Assembly: GCF_002013895.1 (NCBI RefSeq)
Contig: NZ_MAFQ01000014.1
Location: 1-64,000, forward strand
Length of the DNA stretch: 64,000 nt
Source: Mycobacteroides franklinii
Lineage (GTDB): Bacteria > Actinomycetota > Actinomycetes > Mycobacteriales > Mycobacteriaceae
Direction of reading: 5' to 3'
Position 1 is the stretch's first letter. Every line of letters begins with the position of its first letter. Both the position numbers and the translations under genes were made by a program. The notes beneath the pieces were generated by a model that had not been told where the DNA came from, ran no database searches, and saw only the letters and a list, made by a program, of their open reading frames with translations. Shown here piece after piece: positions 33,881 to 41,604 of this stretch.

Positions 33881-34873
33881 GTGAATCCGATGACTGACGA
33901 AGACCCCTGGAACAGCCAGCCGCCGATGAACAGTTCGGCCTCCAAGACATTCACCCGCGCCCAAGCTATCCGGCACGAGGTATTCATGCAGACTGCGCCG
34001 GAGGTCATGTACTCGGGTGGGTTCGATGCGGTCCGGGCAGACCGCGACCATCCTATGCACGAGATCTACGATGACTTGGATTCCCTTGAGCGCGAGTATG
34101 AATCGATTGTCGAGCTGGTCAGCAATACGCTGCGCGACGAGCATTTCGAGGAAAGGGAACGTTATGGCCTGCGCACAACGTTCCAAGCGGCCTGCCTGAT
34201 CGAAGATCTGCGGCGGGGGATGGAGAAGCCGGTTCTCTCGAAATACGACGACCCGAATTATCGGTATGACGCACCCGACGAAATCGACACCAACGTCTAC
34301 AGACATACCCCTGAACAAGCCGTGCGCTCCAGCGTTCTTAGCCATATAGCAGGTGACATCGAAGCGGCTGGCGGCTTTCCTGGGCTGGCCCGCAATCCAA
34401 ACCACCGGCGCCACAACTCACCAGCGGGAATCGAGCGGATACGGCGCCAGTACGACGAGATTGTCAAACGTGTTGAACCACAGCTCGACAGCTCCGATTT
34501 CAGCAACGACGGTCCAACAGAACAGTTCCCCGACGACTTCGGCTGGAGCCTAAACCGTCGTGCCCTCGAACTGGTCGAAAGCACCGTCAAGGAGGTCCAA
34601 GAAGAGTTCCGCGCACACAAGGCCGAAGCCTCCCTGACGGCACAGCAAGTGCGGCGGAACCTCCAGGAGTTACGGCTAGGGATGCGCTCGGATGAATACG
34701 TGCAGGCGCTAGCCGGATCGACCGGCGCCGGAACCTGTCTGCAACAGGCGGCGCGAAACGAGATCGCCCGCCGAGAAACCCTGACTGAAGACGCACGCCA
34801 CATGGAGACGGAAGCACGTACGCCACGCCAACAGCAGGGCCGTGAACAACGAGGGCCCGAACTGAGTTTGTAG
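33881..34873 (+). CDS. candidate T4SS-translocated protein, TraA-like C-terminal module (paralogue 2)
   Basis: 330 residues from GTG 33881 (GAAAGG upstream); an ATG at 33890 gives an N-terminus (MTDEDPW) closest to paralogue 1. It has the same layout: repeats at about 26-85 and 145-203 with GGF-x-x-(V/L) and NPNHRRHN, and a C-terminal module 255-330 (LGMRSDEYVQAL, AARNEIARRE) ending GPELSL. Overall similarity to paralogue 1 is clear by eye in both repeats, less in the middle. Both likely arose by gene duplication, after an earlier internal duplication. It is followed by four small genes in the same direction. Confidence 0.8.
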   Translation: MNPMTDEDPWNSQPPMNSSASKTFTRAQAIRHEVFMQTAPEVMYSGGFDAVRADRDHPMHEIYDDLDSLEREYESIVELVSNTLRDEHFEERERYGLRTTFQAACLIEDLRRGMEKPVLSKYDDPNYRYDAPDEIDTNVYRHTPEQAVRSSVLSHIAGDIEAAGGFPGLARNPNHRRHNSPAGIERIRRQYDEIVKRVEPQLDSSDFSNDGPTEQFPDDFGWSLNRRALELVESTVKEVQEEFRAHKAEASLTAQQVRRNLQELRLGMRSDEYVQALAGSTGAGTCLQQAARNEIARRETLTEDARHMETEARTPRQQQGREQRGPELSL

Positions 34874-34921
34874 CGCACCCCCCACCGACCGACTAGTTAC
34901 TGGAAGGCAGAGGCGTTGCCA

Positions 34922-35695
34922 ATGTCCACACACAATCCGTATCAAATGCTTCTAATTACGCTGCCGCCCTATGCCTTTGCTCTGCTACTCCTTGTGGCTA
35001 CCGTGGTGAGCCTAGTGTTGCTGCTTGGACAGGTCCGGACATATGCGCGCACCAACGAGCGCCAGAAGGCGGGCGAACGGGTACTTGCGGTAACTGTCAT
35101 CACCGACTGCGGGCTCTTGATAGGCGTTCTGTTCGCTACTTTGAAACTGCCGGTACCTCCGAGCATAGGGTCGCAGGCCGGGACCTGGGACTGGATAGCT
35201 GCTTGGGGTTACGGACTGCTTTCAATGTCCATGGCTACTCTTCTTTTCACCTCTAGCACAGTAATTTTCGCGCTGTTTGTGTGGTCGGTCCGAGACATCA
35301 GTACGAAACTACACAGCGGTCTGTTCGGCCGAAACTCTCTCGAAAAATCCGAAAGCAATATCAAATGCGAGCAAGGCCCTAGCGAATTCTTCGTCGCATA
35401 TAGGGCGCGCACTGGCTACTTCGAAGACCGTGAGGGCTTGACCGAGTTGCTGGAGAGAGTCACTGAATGGGGTTGGTACCACGATGTTTCCGAGGAAGAC
35501 ATCCCTGATGTATGGATGCGACTTCCTGACGGAAGTTACCTCTCACTACAGGTCAGCCGGACGCCACACGGCGACGGTCGAAGCTGTGCGCAGGACACAT
35601 GGAAGATCGTGAGGCCCGACAACGGCGATGCGGTAGTCGATGGCCTAATGACTGAGTACAGCCCTGAAAATCCCTGGCTTCCAAGAGGATTGTGA
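34922..35695 (+). CDS. polytopic membrane protein with a cytoplasmic C-terminal domain
   Basis: 257 residues from ATG 34922. Membrane helices lie at about residues 10-33, 54-73 and 96-125; the rest (130-257) is soluble, with EFFVAYRARTGYFEDREGLT and a HDVSEEDIPDVWMRLPDGSY segment. No recognised family. GGAAGGCAG lies about 12 nt upstream. It is the fourth gene of the operon that starts at 31852; whether it is part of the translocation function is unknown. Confidence 0.7.
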   Translation: MSTHNPYQMLLITLPPYAFALLLLVATVVSLVLLLGQVRTYARTNERQKAGERVLAVTVITDCGLLIGVLFATLKLPVPPSIGSQAGTWDWIAAWGYGLLSMSMATLLFTSSTVIFALFVWSVRDISTKLHSGLFGRNSLEKSESNIKCEQGPSEFFVAYRARTGYFEDREGLTELLERVTEWGWYHDVSEEDIPDVWMRLPDGSYLSLQVSRTPHGDGRSCAQDTWKIVRPDNGDAVVDGLMTEYSPENPWLPRGL

Positions 35696-35696
35696 A

Positions 35697-36479
35697 ATGA
35701 AACCGATGGCCACGCTCGACATAGAGGAGACCGCGCGCGGCGGTCCAGACTCGCCAGTGCGCATCGCAGCAGCACTGAGGTACGCGGTGCCGCAGGACCT
35801 CGGCAGCGAGGCGGTCAACTGGAAACGGCCTGCTGCTGCCCTGCATTGGGCATTGGTGGGTGCACCACAAATCGCAGTGCGGGCCGTGAACTGCGTCCTG
35901 CCTCTACTCGACAACACCATTGGGTTACTACCGCCATTGGATCTTGCGCCGGTGACCGCCGACCGAGCCTGCCGGTCAGCGACGTTCAGGAAGCACACGA
36001 GCCAGATCCGGACCACCGTAACCCGTATGGATCAGCTCCACGGCCCGCTATTCAACGCACTGCCAGAATCTGAGAGAAAGCGTGCGTATGGCGCTGAGTG
36101 TCCACTGGGGACCAACCGGGAACTGCTCGGACCCTTGATAGACGACCTCGTTTTCATCAGAGCGTGGCTCGCAACCCACGGAGTGAAAGCTGGGTACTGG
36201 TCGTACCGCTTGATGCTGGGCGCGCTGGACTTCGTGGCGATGTGCTCCGATGAGCATCGTGACCAGCTTGCGTCACACTTCATCTGCTCAGCCGAAAGCG
36301 CCGCGGCGCGCATCGAGTTGGACGATGAAACCACGGCGCTAACCGTCCGGTGGGCCTACGACGGCGCCCTCCAACTCGGCGGGTCTCTACCCAAAGAGAA
36401 CGTACCCGAAGCCCTGGAGTACCTGTCCATATCGCTACGAACCGAACCGCCGGTCAAACTCGTGGTCAGCGACCACTAA
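35697..36479 (+). CDS. hypothetical protein
   Basis: 260 residues, mainly helical, with MATLDIEETARGGPDSP near the N-terminus and RWAYDGALQLGGSLPKENVP near the end. Starts 2 nt after the previous stop, so it is co-transcribed. A short hydrophobic segment near residue 78 (VNCVLPLLDNTIGLLPPLDL) is too weak to be a sure membrane helix. Unknown function. Confidence 0.7.
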   Translation: MKPMATLDIEETARGGPDSPVRIAAALRYAVPQDLGSEAVNWKRPAAALHWALVGAPQIAVRAVNCVLPLLDNTIGLLPPLDLAPVTADRACRSATFRKHTSQIRTTVTRMDQLHGPLFNALPESERKRAYGAECPLGTNRELLGPLIDDLVFIRAWLATHGVKAGYWSYRLMLGALDFVAMCSDEHRDQLASHFICSAESAAARIELDDETTALTVRWAYDGALQLGGSLPKENVPEALEYLSISLRTEPPVKLVVSDH

Positions 36480-36492
36480 CTAGGGAAACGCG

Positions 36493-36783
36493 ATGAAAAC
36501 ACCGAAGCAACTCGTTGTTGGCGAACGTATTTCGATTCGATTCGCCGAATGCCCAGATAGTGACGGTACCCGCCGCCGCAATGTTCAACGAGAGGGGACG
36601 ATCGTGGGATTGACGTGCGCCGAGCCGCGTCGGGGATACGCGATCATTGACTTCGACGGGATCGGGCGGCGCTACATCTGGCGCAACCATGCCGAAGACG
36701 GCCGCGTTCCCGATGGGCGGTGCAAAGCGCATGGAACGGCTGCCCCGCGCGTCGCTAGGCGGCAAGACGGGGCGCCCAAGTAG
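36493..36783 (+). CDS. hypothetical protein with an SH3-like barrel pattern
   Basis: 96 residues. VGERISIRFAECPDSDGTRR, GTIVGLTCAEPRRGYAIIDF and RYIWRNHAEDGRVPDGR alternate like a small beta barrel. The C-terminus is basic. AGGGAAACGCG precedes the ATG. No family recognised. It overlaps no other convincing gene. Confidence 0.6.
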   Translation: MKTPKQLVVGERISIRFAECPDSDGTRRRNVQREGTIVGLTCAEPRRGYAIIDFDGIGRRYIWRNHAEDGRVPDGRCKAHGTAAPRVARRQDGAPK

Positions 36784-36829
36784 AGTCGGCACTGTCGAGA
36801 TCGAACGACCTCACAGATTCGGGGGAATC

Positions 36830-37336
36830 ATGACTGGCAAAAGTTTTGACTACACGGAACCGCAGCGACTACACGGTTGGCTCGTGGAGATCCTCAGCGG
36901 CAGAGCCGATCTAATCGAGATCCTCGACGGCGAAACCGTTGTCGCCGAGATCCACCCTGCTCGCGCTGACCTGCCAACACCTGCAGGGTGGATAGCTGCA
37001 GGCCATTTCTACGATGACACCAAGTTGCCGCCGCCATTTGACACCCTCGAAATCGAGAGCAATAACATGGGGGCCTCGGTCTGGATCTACGGCGCGACCG
37101 GCGCCATGATCGCCGCGGTGCCCGGTGGTCCACGAGACGTGGCCGCCGAATACAAGTTCTACTACGCGGCCAGCGCGACGGCGTCACCCATGCTGATGCA
37201 GGGCTGGAGCAACGCGCAAAGCCAGTGGAACGGGAACGACTCGACGCAATATGTGCAACGGCACCGCGAAGCGGTCCAATTCTTCAACTCGGCGCTGAGC
37301 GGCACCCAAGGCTCTGCAACACCTGGTCAGCCATAA
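36830..37336 (+). CDS. hypothetical protein with beta-rich core
   Basis: 168 residues from ATG 36830 (GGGGGAATC upstream). Beta pattern with LVEILSGRADLIEILDGETV and ASVWIYGATGAMIAAVPGGP; the C-terminus is Ser/Gln-rich. An ORF opening at 36647 extends it over the 36493 gene and is rejected. Unknown function; the presence of many small genes in this strip suits accessory plasmid DNA. Confidence 0.6.
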   Translation: MTGKSFDYTEPQRLHGWLVEILSGRADLIEILDGETVVAEIHPARADLPTPAGWIAAGHFYDDTKLPPPFDTLEIESNNMGASVWIYGATGAMIAAVPGGPRDVAAEYKFYYAASATASPMLMQGWSNAQSQWNGNDSTQYVQRHREAVQFFNSALSGTQGSATPGQP

Positions 37337-37403
37337 CGCGTTCGTACGGAACGATTCTCGCCATCACTCCACGGATTGAGTCGCTGCGAGTGATGATGAT
37401 GGG

Positions 37404-37781
37404 GTGAGTGCTACACCACCCGCCGACGGCGCCGAGGGATTGCCCGGTTGGCGACGTTTCCTGCGCAAGCTGTGGGCGGTGCTCAACCCCGACCCCAACG
37501 GACCGTGGGCCGACGTGGTGTTCTACGACGAGGACGGCGGCGTGCACACGCGCCAGCGCTGGCTAGGCCGCGAGTACCTGATCGACGCCACCGGCATCGA
37601 CGCAGAGCCGCCGTATCTGTTGACGGTACGTGATGCCGACGGACGCGAATACCGCTCGGAGCACCAGTCGTGGCAAGTAGCGCAGAAGGAGTCCTGGCGG
37701 CTGAGCAACATGCACACCCGGCAGGTGCGCGATGGACGCGAGGATTCGTGGCCACCGGACGATGAATCACCCATAGCCTGA
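37404..37781 (+). CDS. hypothetical protein
   Basis: 125 residues from a GTG start. Trp-rich beta pattern: WADVVFYDEDGGVHTRQRWL, LTVRDADGREYRSEHQSW. No membrane segment or catalytic motif. It is close in style to the 36830 protein but not clearly related. It is the last gene of the rightward run before the Tn7-like element. Confidence 0.6.
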   Translation: MSATPPADGAEGLPGWRRFLRKLWAVLNPDPNGPWADVVFYDEDGGVHTRQRWLGREYLIDATGIDAEPPYLLTVRDADGREYRSEHQSWQVAQKESWRLSNMHTRQVRDGREDSWPPDDESPIA

Positions 37782-37832
37782 TTCGTCACTGACGAAATGC
37801 AGCCCGGGCGAGGGGTTTTGGCGAGCGAGGGG

Positions 37833-38075
37833 CTAGTACCGGGGTTGAGCCTCGGCCCATTCTCGGGCGATCTTGGCGGCCTGATTCCACGCGTCTTGCT
37901 CGCTGGTGCCGTAGATCTCGTTGGTCTTGCACGTCACCTGCGCGAGGGGAACTTCCCGGCGATTCACATCGTCAAGGACCCGGGTGATCTGCGCGACGTG
38001 GGTGTACTTGCCGTACAGCAGCCGCATGGTGTCGATCTCAAAGAAGAACCCGTACCCGTTCGATGAGAAGTCCAT
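37833..38075 (-). CDS. small hypothetical protein
   Basis: 80 residues with a compact alpha/beta pattern (YGFFFEIDTMRLLYGKYTHV, then ITRVLDDVNRREVPLAQV). It is transcribed leftward from just outside the inverted repeat at 38103-38165, which therefore lies in its upstream region. Function unknown. Moderate confidence because it is small and isolated. Confidence 0.55.
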   Translation of the reverse strand: MDFSSNGYGFFFEIDTMRLLYGKYTHVAQITRVLDDVNRREVPLAQVTCKTNEIYGTSEQDAWNQAAKIAREWAEAQPRY

Positions 38076-38102
38076 CCGGCATTCCTACCAGGAACAGCCC
38101 GC

Positions 38103-38165
38103 GTTCTCACCCAACTTGTTCCGTTGCGGGCCTCTGACCTGCGCGGAACAAGATAAGTGAGAAAC
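38103..38165. repeat. imperfect inverted repeat pair outside the Tn7-like left end
   Basis: Arms GTTCTCACCCAACTTGTTCC (38103) and GGAACAAGATAAGTGAGAAAC (reverse arm, 38145) flank a 20-bp centre. The GTGAGAA core resembles the Tn7-like binding sites (TAAGTGAGAA at 38248) but the site is 20 bp outside the element end and has no TGTCG. It may be an operator of the 38075 gene or a relic of another transposon end. Confidence 0.45.
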
Positions 38166-38182
38166 AGAATCGAGTTGACATA

Positions 38183-38187
38183 ACGTA
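38183..38187. repeat. 5-bp target-site duplication, left copy (ACGTA)
   Basis: ACGTA immediately precedes the TGTCCG left terminus and is repeated at 42360-42364 directly after the CGGACA right terminus. A 5-bp duplication is the rule for Tn7-type and Tn5053-type transposition, so the two ends were inserted together. Confidence 0.75.
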
Positions 38188-38303
38188 TGTCCGACCTGTC
38201 GCAGATTATTCGGCAAAAGTCGCTACTGAACAGGGTTGCGACAGATTAAGTGAGAACTCATTTCACCGCTGATGGCCAGTGGTTCTCATTTGATCTGTCG
38301 TAA
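38188..38303. repeat. left-end repeats of the Tn7-like element
   Basis: TGTCCGACCTGTCGCA at the tip, then TTGCGACAGATTAAGTGAGA at 38236 (pointing right) and GTTCTCATTTGATCTGTCGT at 38282 (pointing left). At the right tip the inverse sequence is TGTCCG-TTCTCAAATG-ACCTGTCGCA, so the left tip has lost 10 bp. This could weaken transposition from the left end. Confidence 0.6.
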
Positions 38304-38497
38304 GTCCACTCGACCGGGCTCGCGTCGCCAACGTCACTAGCTTTTATGTCTTGGAGATACCAGAAGGTTCCGTGCAATCCGGCGGTATTGCGGTGGAGCG
38401 CGCACCAGCGGCGAGCGCGGTGGCGCCGAGACAGTTCGGGGGTGTCGTCCATGGCGTCACGGAGCACGGTCAAAAGGTCGATGCCTGTCAACGGCAA
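38258..38497 (-). CDS. small ORF inside the left end, low confidence
   Basis: 79 residues from a TTG start; helical start ID-LLTVLRDAMDDTPELS and a Trp-rich tail. It overlaps the repeats at 38236-38303 at its 3' end, so it is either cargo that ends in the transposon end or the C-terminal remnant of a longer transposition gene. The reading frame stays open upstream to about 38530 only. I cannot name it. Confidence 0.3.
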   Translation of the reverse strand: MPLTGIDLLTVLRDAMDDTPELSRRHRARRWCALHRNTAGLHGTFWYLQDIKASDVGDASPVEWTYDRSNENHWPSAVK

Positions 38498-38611
38498 CTG
38501 AAAATTGATCAGATATCGACGGCTGAAAATTCACCACCCGGCTGGATCGTGGGTGCCGTCTGAGCGCCCCATCGGGAATCGAGGGCTTGCGCCCGGGGGG
38601 ATGATGGAGCC

Positions 38612-38938
38612 GTGGGTAAGGTTGACCCCGAGGACGACGAGCAGTTCGCGCAGGCGATGGCTCAGCTATCTGAGCTGGTCACCTGGGCCCGCGCTGAGTT
38701 CATCGCCCAGGACGATCCGGGCGCGACCGACAAGGCTCGCGAGGCTGAGGATATCGTGCGGTCAGCCGATGATCTGGTGACGATGCGGGCGATTCGGCGC
38801 CTGGTTGAACGCCATGGCGGCGGACCGTGGCCCGCCGAGGACATCGCAGCTATCACCGGCCGGGATGCTGAATCGGTCCAGCGTGTCCTGGAAGAAATGG
38901 TGCGCTCAGGTTTTGCCTCACCACCGCAAGACAGCTAG
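38612..38938 (+). CDS. hypothetical protein, Tn7-like cargo
   Basis: 108 residues from a GTG start. Two helical parts: an acidic N-terminal region (DEQFAQAMAQLSELVTWARA) and a winged-helix-like C-terminus (WPAEDIAAITGRDAESVQRV) that could bind DNA. No family recognised. It is cargo between the left end and the toxin-antitoxin genes. Confidence 0.6.
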   Translation: MGKVDPEDDEQFAQAMAQLSELVTWARAEFIAQDDPGATDKAREAEDIVRSADDLVTMRAIRRLVERHGGGPWPAEDIAAITGRDAESVQRVLEEMVRSGFASPPQDS

Positions 38939-38981
38939 TAGCGAGCCGGGGCTCGATGAGTGTGGTGTTCCACGACATTGG

Positions 38982-39401
38982 TTACTCGACAAGGCCATCT
39001 AGGCGCACCTCGAACTCCCAGGGCGAGTCGCCTTGAGTTGGTGGTGCTGGATTCTGTTCGGCCCATCGTTGGATCTTTGTTTCCATGTCGCGCAGTTGAA
39101 CTTCGATTTCGATCACACGATCCGCGTACTGAGCGGAGATCTCTTCGAGGTGAGTTACTGCCGTCGCGCAATCGGGGTGCCCTGTTGTGCAGATTCCGTG
39201 ATCGACGGCTGGGCTAGTCCTCACTGTCCAGGTGCCATCAGTGGCTTGGTCGGCTGCGGCGATAAACGCTGGGGGGCAACCCAACCGGATGGATACTGCC
39301 TCAATGTATCCACACCGGTAGTCAGTGATCATTACGCTTGGATCAACGGTGCTGCGCCAGCGTCGAGCCCGAACTCCTCGTGCCATAGCCGGTTGAGTCA
39401 T
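38982..39401 (-). CDS. hypothetical protein, Tn7-like cargo
   Basis: 139 residues. I prefer the ATG at 39401 (GAGGAAGG 7-8 nt upstream) over 39428. Contains ICTTGHPDCATAVTHLEEIS with two Cys and a C-terminal coiled coil (IEIEVQLRDMETKIQRWAEQ). Unknown function. With the next minus-strand gene it forms a possible pair divergent from the toxin-antitoxin genes. Confidence 0.55.
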   Translation of the reverse strand: MTQPAMARGVRARRWRSTVDPSVMITDYRCGYIEAVSIRLGCPPAFIAAADQATDGTWTVRTSPAVDHGICTTGHPDCATAVTHLEEISAQYADRVIEIEVQLRDMETKIQRWAEQNPAPPTQGDSPWEFEVRLDGLVE

Positions 39402-39455
39402 CGTCACGCCTTCCTCGTGTTCGGGCATCCCATGGTCATACCGTTGCCGGACTTG

Positions 39456-39860
39456 TCAGCTTGCGGCAACGTGTTCTGATCGTTCCCGCTCGGCTGCGCT
39501 AGCTGCGCCGAGCAGCGCAGCGGCATGTTCGCGAGCTTCCTCTACGCCAAACGTCACGCCATTGTCATCGATCCACGGCGTCCAGCATTCACTGTCGGCG
39601 CCGCTCCCGAACGTAATGCCCACCGCCTCGAACTCTGATCGGCCTGGCATCTCTACAACGGTGATGTCGTTGGCGTTGAGGACATCTATGACGTGGGCCG
39701 CGTGGCTTTTTCGGGCGTCATTCTGCGACGGGAAGATGTCAGTCCACTCACACCCGGCGCAGAGTGCATACATGGATCGGCCAGGGGGATACTTCGGCAG
39801 CATGTAATGGACCGACATGATCGATTCAGGTATGTCGTTGCTCATATCCAATGTCTCCAT
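39456..39860 (-). CDS. hypothetical protein, Tn7-like cargo
   Basis: 134 residues with LCAGCEWTDIFPSQNDARKS (a Cys-x-x-Cys) and a helical tail. It starts 38 nt from the palindromic operator of the antitoxin gene and is divergent from it, so the operator region may control both. No family recognised. Confidence 0.5.
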   Translation of the reverse strand: METLDMSNDIPESIMSVHYMLPKYPPGRSMYALCAGCEWTDIFPSQNDARKSHAAHVIDVLNANDITVVEMPGRSEFEAVGITFGSGADSECWTPWIDDNGVTFGVEEAREHAAALLGAASAAERERSEHVAAS

Positions 39861-39897
39861 TCAGATTTGCGCGCAGGGCGATCCAACACTCACAGTG

Positions 39898-39911
39898 TAG
39901 CACATGTGCTA
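39898..39911. promoter_or_regulatory. perfect 14-bp palindrome before the Phd/VapC pair
   Basis: TAGCACATGTGCTA overlaps TATGAT, a good -10, at 39910-39915, just before the antitoxin ATG at 39922. Antitoxins of this family usually bind such palindromes and autorepress, so it is a likely operator. Confidence 0.6.
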
Positions 39912-39921
39912 TGATGGGAGC

Positions 39922-40170
39922 ATGGAGAGTGTGGGATTGCGTGAATTGCGGCAAAACGCATCGGATCTGGTCCGCCGCGTGGAAGAGGGTGAGGAGATTA
40001 CGATCACCGTGGCCGGTAGGCCCGGGGCGCGTCTGGTGCCCGCGACACCGCGAGCCTGGCGATCCTGGCACGAGATCGTTGAGCTGTTCGCCGGGCCGCC
40101 AGACCCGGCCTGGGGCACCGACCGTGACGAGATTGCCCATGACGTGCGCGACCCGTGGACGGGCCGGTGA
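39922..40170 (+). CDS. Phd/YefM-family antitoxin
   Basis: 82 residues. Starts MESVGLRELRQNASDLVRRV, then EEGEEITITVAGRPGARLVP: the N-terminal Phd/YefM DNA-binding fold. The C-terminus (IVELFAGPPDPAWGTDRDEI) is acidic and should wrap and neutralise the toxin. GATGGGAGC precedes the ATG. Stop and toxin start overlap (GTGA). Cargo of the Tn7-like element. Confidence 0.85.
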   Translation: MESVGLRELRQNASDLVRRVEEGEEITITVAGRPGARLVPATPRAWRSWHEIVELFAGPPDPAWGTDRDEIAHDVRDPWTGR

Positions 40171-40547
40171 GGGCGCTGCTGGACACCAGCGTGGTCATCG
40201 CCACCGACATCGAGCCTATGGAAGGCGAGTTGGCGATCAGCGCCGTGACATTGGCTGAACTGCATTTCGGGGTTCTGGTCGCCAAAGAACGCTCTGTGCG
40301 GGCCGAACGCCTGCGCCGCCTGCTGGTGCTGCAACGCAGCTTCGACGCCTTGCCGCTCGATGAGGCAGTGGCCGCGAGCTACGGCCAGATCGCTGCGGCG
40401 GTCGTGGAGGCGGGCCGCCAGGTCCGCCCGCGATCGATGGATCTGCTCATCGCCGCGACCGCTCATGCACACTCGGCCCGCCTCTACACCCGCAACGCCG
40501 ACGACTTACGCGGCCTGGACGATCTGCTCGACGTTGTCGCGGTGTAA
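40167..40547 (+). CDS. VapC-type PIN-domain toxin
   Basis: 126 residues from a GTG overlapping the antitoxin stop. The PIN acidic set is present: LLDTSVVI (Asp near residue 6), LAELHFG (Glu near 35), SMDLLIAA (Asp near 90) and TRNADDLRGL (Asp near 109). VapC toxins are RNases that cut tRNA or rRNA and arrest growth until antitoxin is made. In the transposon it would stabilise the insertion by killing cells that lose it. Confidence 0.85.
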   Translation: MRALLDTSVVIATDIEPMEGELAISAVTLAELHFGVLVAKERSVRAERLRRLLVLQRSFDALPLDEAVAASYGQIAAAVVEAGRQVRPRSMDLLIAATAHAHSARLYTRNADDLRGLDDLLDVVAV

Positions 40548-40575
40548 CCCGTGATCAGAGCAGGTATCACAGCCT

Positions 40576-41160
40576 ATGATCGGTCTTAGCCCAATTCTTG
40601 AAGGTGGTCAGCAAGTGGTGAACACGGTTCTCGATGGCGAACGCCGCCCCGAGATTCCCGGTATCGAGTCCGCCGGTTCGGATCCGGCGAAGTTGGCCCC
40701 GGCGCATCTCGTGCTTGATGTTTGCGCTGATAGGTTCGATGCGGTGGCCGAATACGGCTGTCGGGCTGACGGATTCGCCGCTTACATTGCCGGCCAGATG
40801 ATCTTGACGATCTTCCTGCACGCCACCGAAGAAGACTCCTTCACGACGGCCGCCAAACAGGCCGCCGCCGAAGCTGCAGCAGCGGGATTCCCGGTTCAAG
40901 CGTTCGACTACGACCTGGTGGGCACCGGCGATATCGCCGCCCGGATCAACTGCGCCCGCCAGACGGTCCGCCAATACATCGCGGGCAGCCGCGGGCCCGG
41001 CGGCTTCCCCGCCCCGTTCGGCAGCACCGGACACAGCAGTGTTTGGGACTGGGGCAGCGTCAACGCATGGTTCCGCACCCACCATGGCACCGGGGACCCC
41101 GGATACCTTCCCGCTCGGGCGGTTCTGCAACGACTCAACCACTGGCTACTCACCCAGTAA
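40576..41160 (+). CDS. helix-turn-helix protein, Tn7-like cargo
   Basis: 194 residues. The C-terminal part has VGTGDIAARINCARQTVRQY, PGGFPAPFG and DWGSVNAWFR, typical of excisionase/AlpA-like or MerR-like winged helix proteins in actinobacteria. The N-terminal half (residues 1-110) is an alpha/beta domain with DVCADRFDAVAEYGCRADGF, not recognised. It may regulate cargo, or assist element movement. The start is the ATG at 40576, 28 nt after the toxin stop. Confidence 0.7.
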   Translation: MIGLSPILEGGQQVVNTVLDGERRPEIPGIESAGSDPAKLAPAHLVLDVCADRFDAVAEYGCRADGFAAYIAGQMILTIFLHATEEDSFTTAAKQAAAEAAAAGFPVQAFDYDLVGTGDIAARINCARQTVRQYIAGSRGPGGFPAPFGSTGHSSVWDWGSVNAWFRTHHGTGDPGYLPARAVLQRLNHWLLTQ

Positions 41161-41280
41161 CCCGCCAGGGAGATCTGTGCTGACCGGCGCGCAGCCGTTG
41201 AATCAGATCGCGAATCCCGATGCCCGCGAACTCATCCGGGTCGGACCACTCGGGCAGCTCATCGTGACGAGCCGCAGCGG

Positions 41281-41604
41281 CTATCTTCTCATTGCTGTCA
41301 ACGTCCCGAACGGTTTGTCTGGCTGCTTGGCCAACGACCTGCGCGTGCGGGCTGACCCGAACGTGTGCTTGCCCGCAGATAATCTGCCCACCAGACGATA
41401 AAATGTTGCCTTCGAGGGCATTGGCGGTGCCTCATCACCGTACTGAGCCTTCAACGCCCGTGCGGTCTTGCGCTGCATGCGGCGCACCGTGCCCGTCGAC
41501 AACTCAGTTTCGGCCCGACTGCGTCCACCATCCGGCAGGGCCGACCACCGCCGACTCCGATAGCAACGCGCCAGCCAAATCGGCCCGACAACTGCCTGTG
41601 CCAC
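41281..41604 (-). pseudogene. TnsB-like (Mu/IS481-type DDE) transposase N-terminal stump
   Basis: The reading frame VRRMQRKTARALKAQYGDEA, PMPSKATFYRLVGRLSAGKH and GSARTRRSLAKQPDKPFG is the start of a TnsB/Mu-transposase-like protein: an N-terminal HTH as found in TnsB proteins. It stops after MRR, at 41281, and no DDE core follows. A frame change here continues with DVDSNEKIAAAARHDELP, a protein-like stretch to about 41130, so the gene was probably disrupted by deletion and frameshift. It overlaps the TnsA reading frame as the usual tnsA-tnsB junction. Confidence 0.6.

Noticed and set aside
41176..41401. Plus-strand ORF after the helix-turn-helix cargo gene
   Set aside because: Opposite to the TnsB remnant; the minus strand shows protein-like sequence, and the plus frame has no family signal or clear start.
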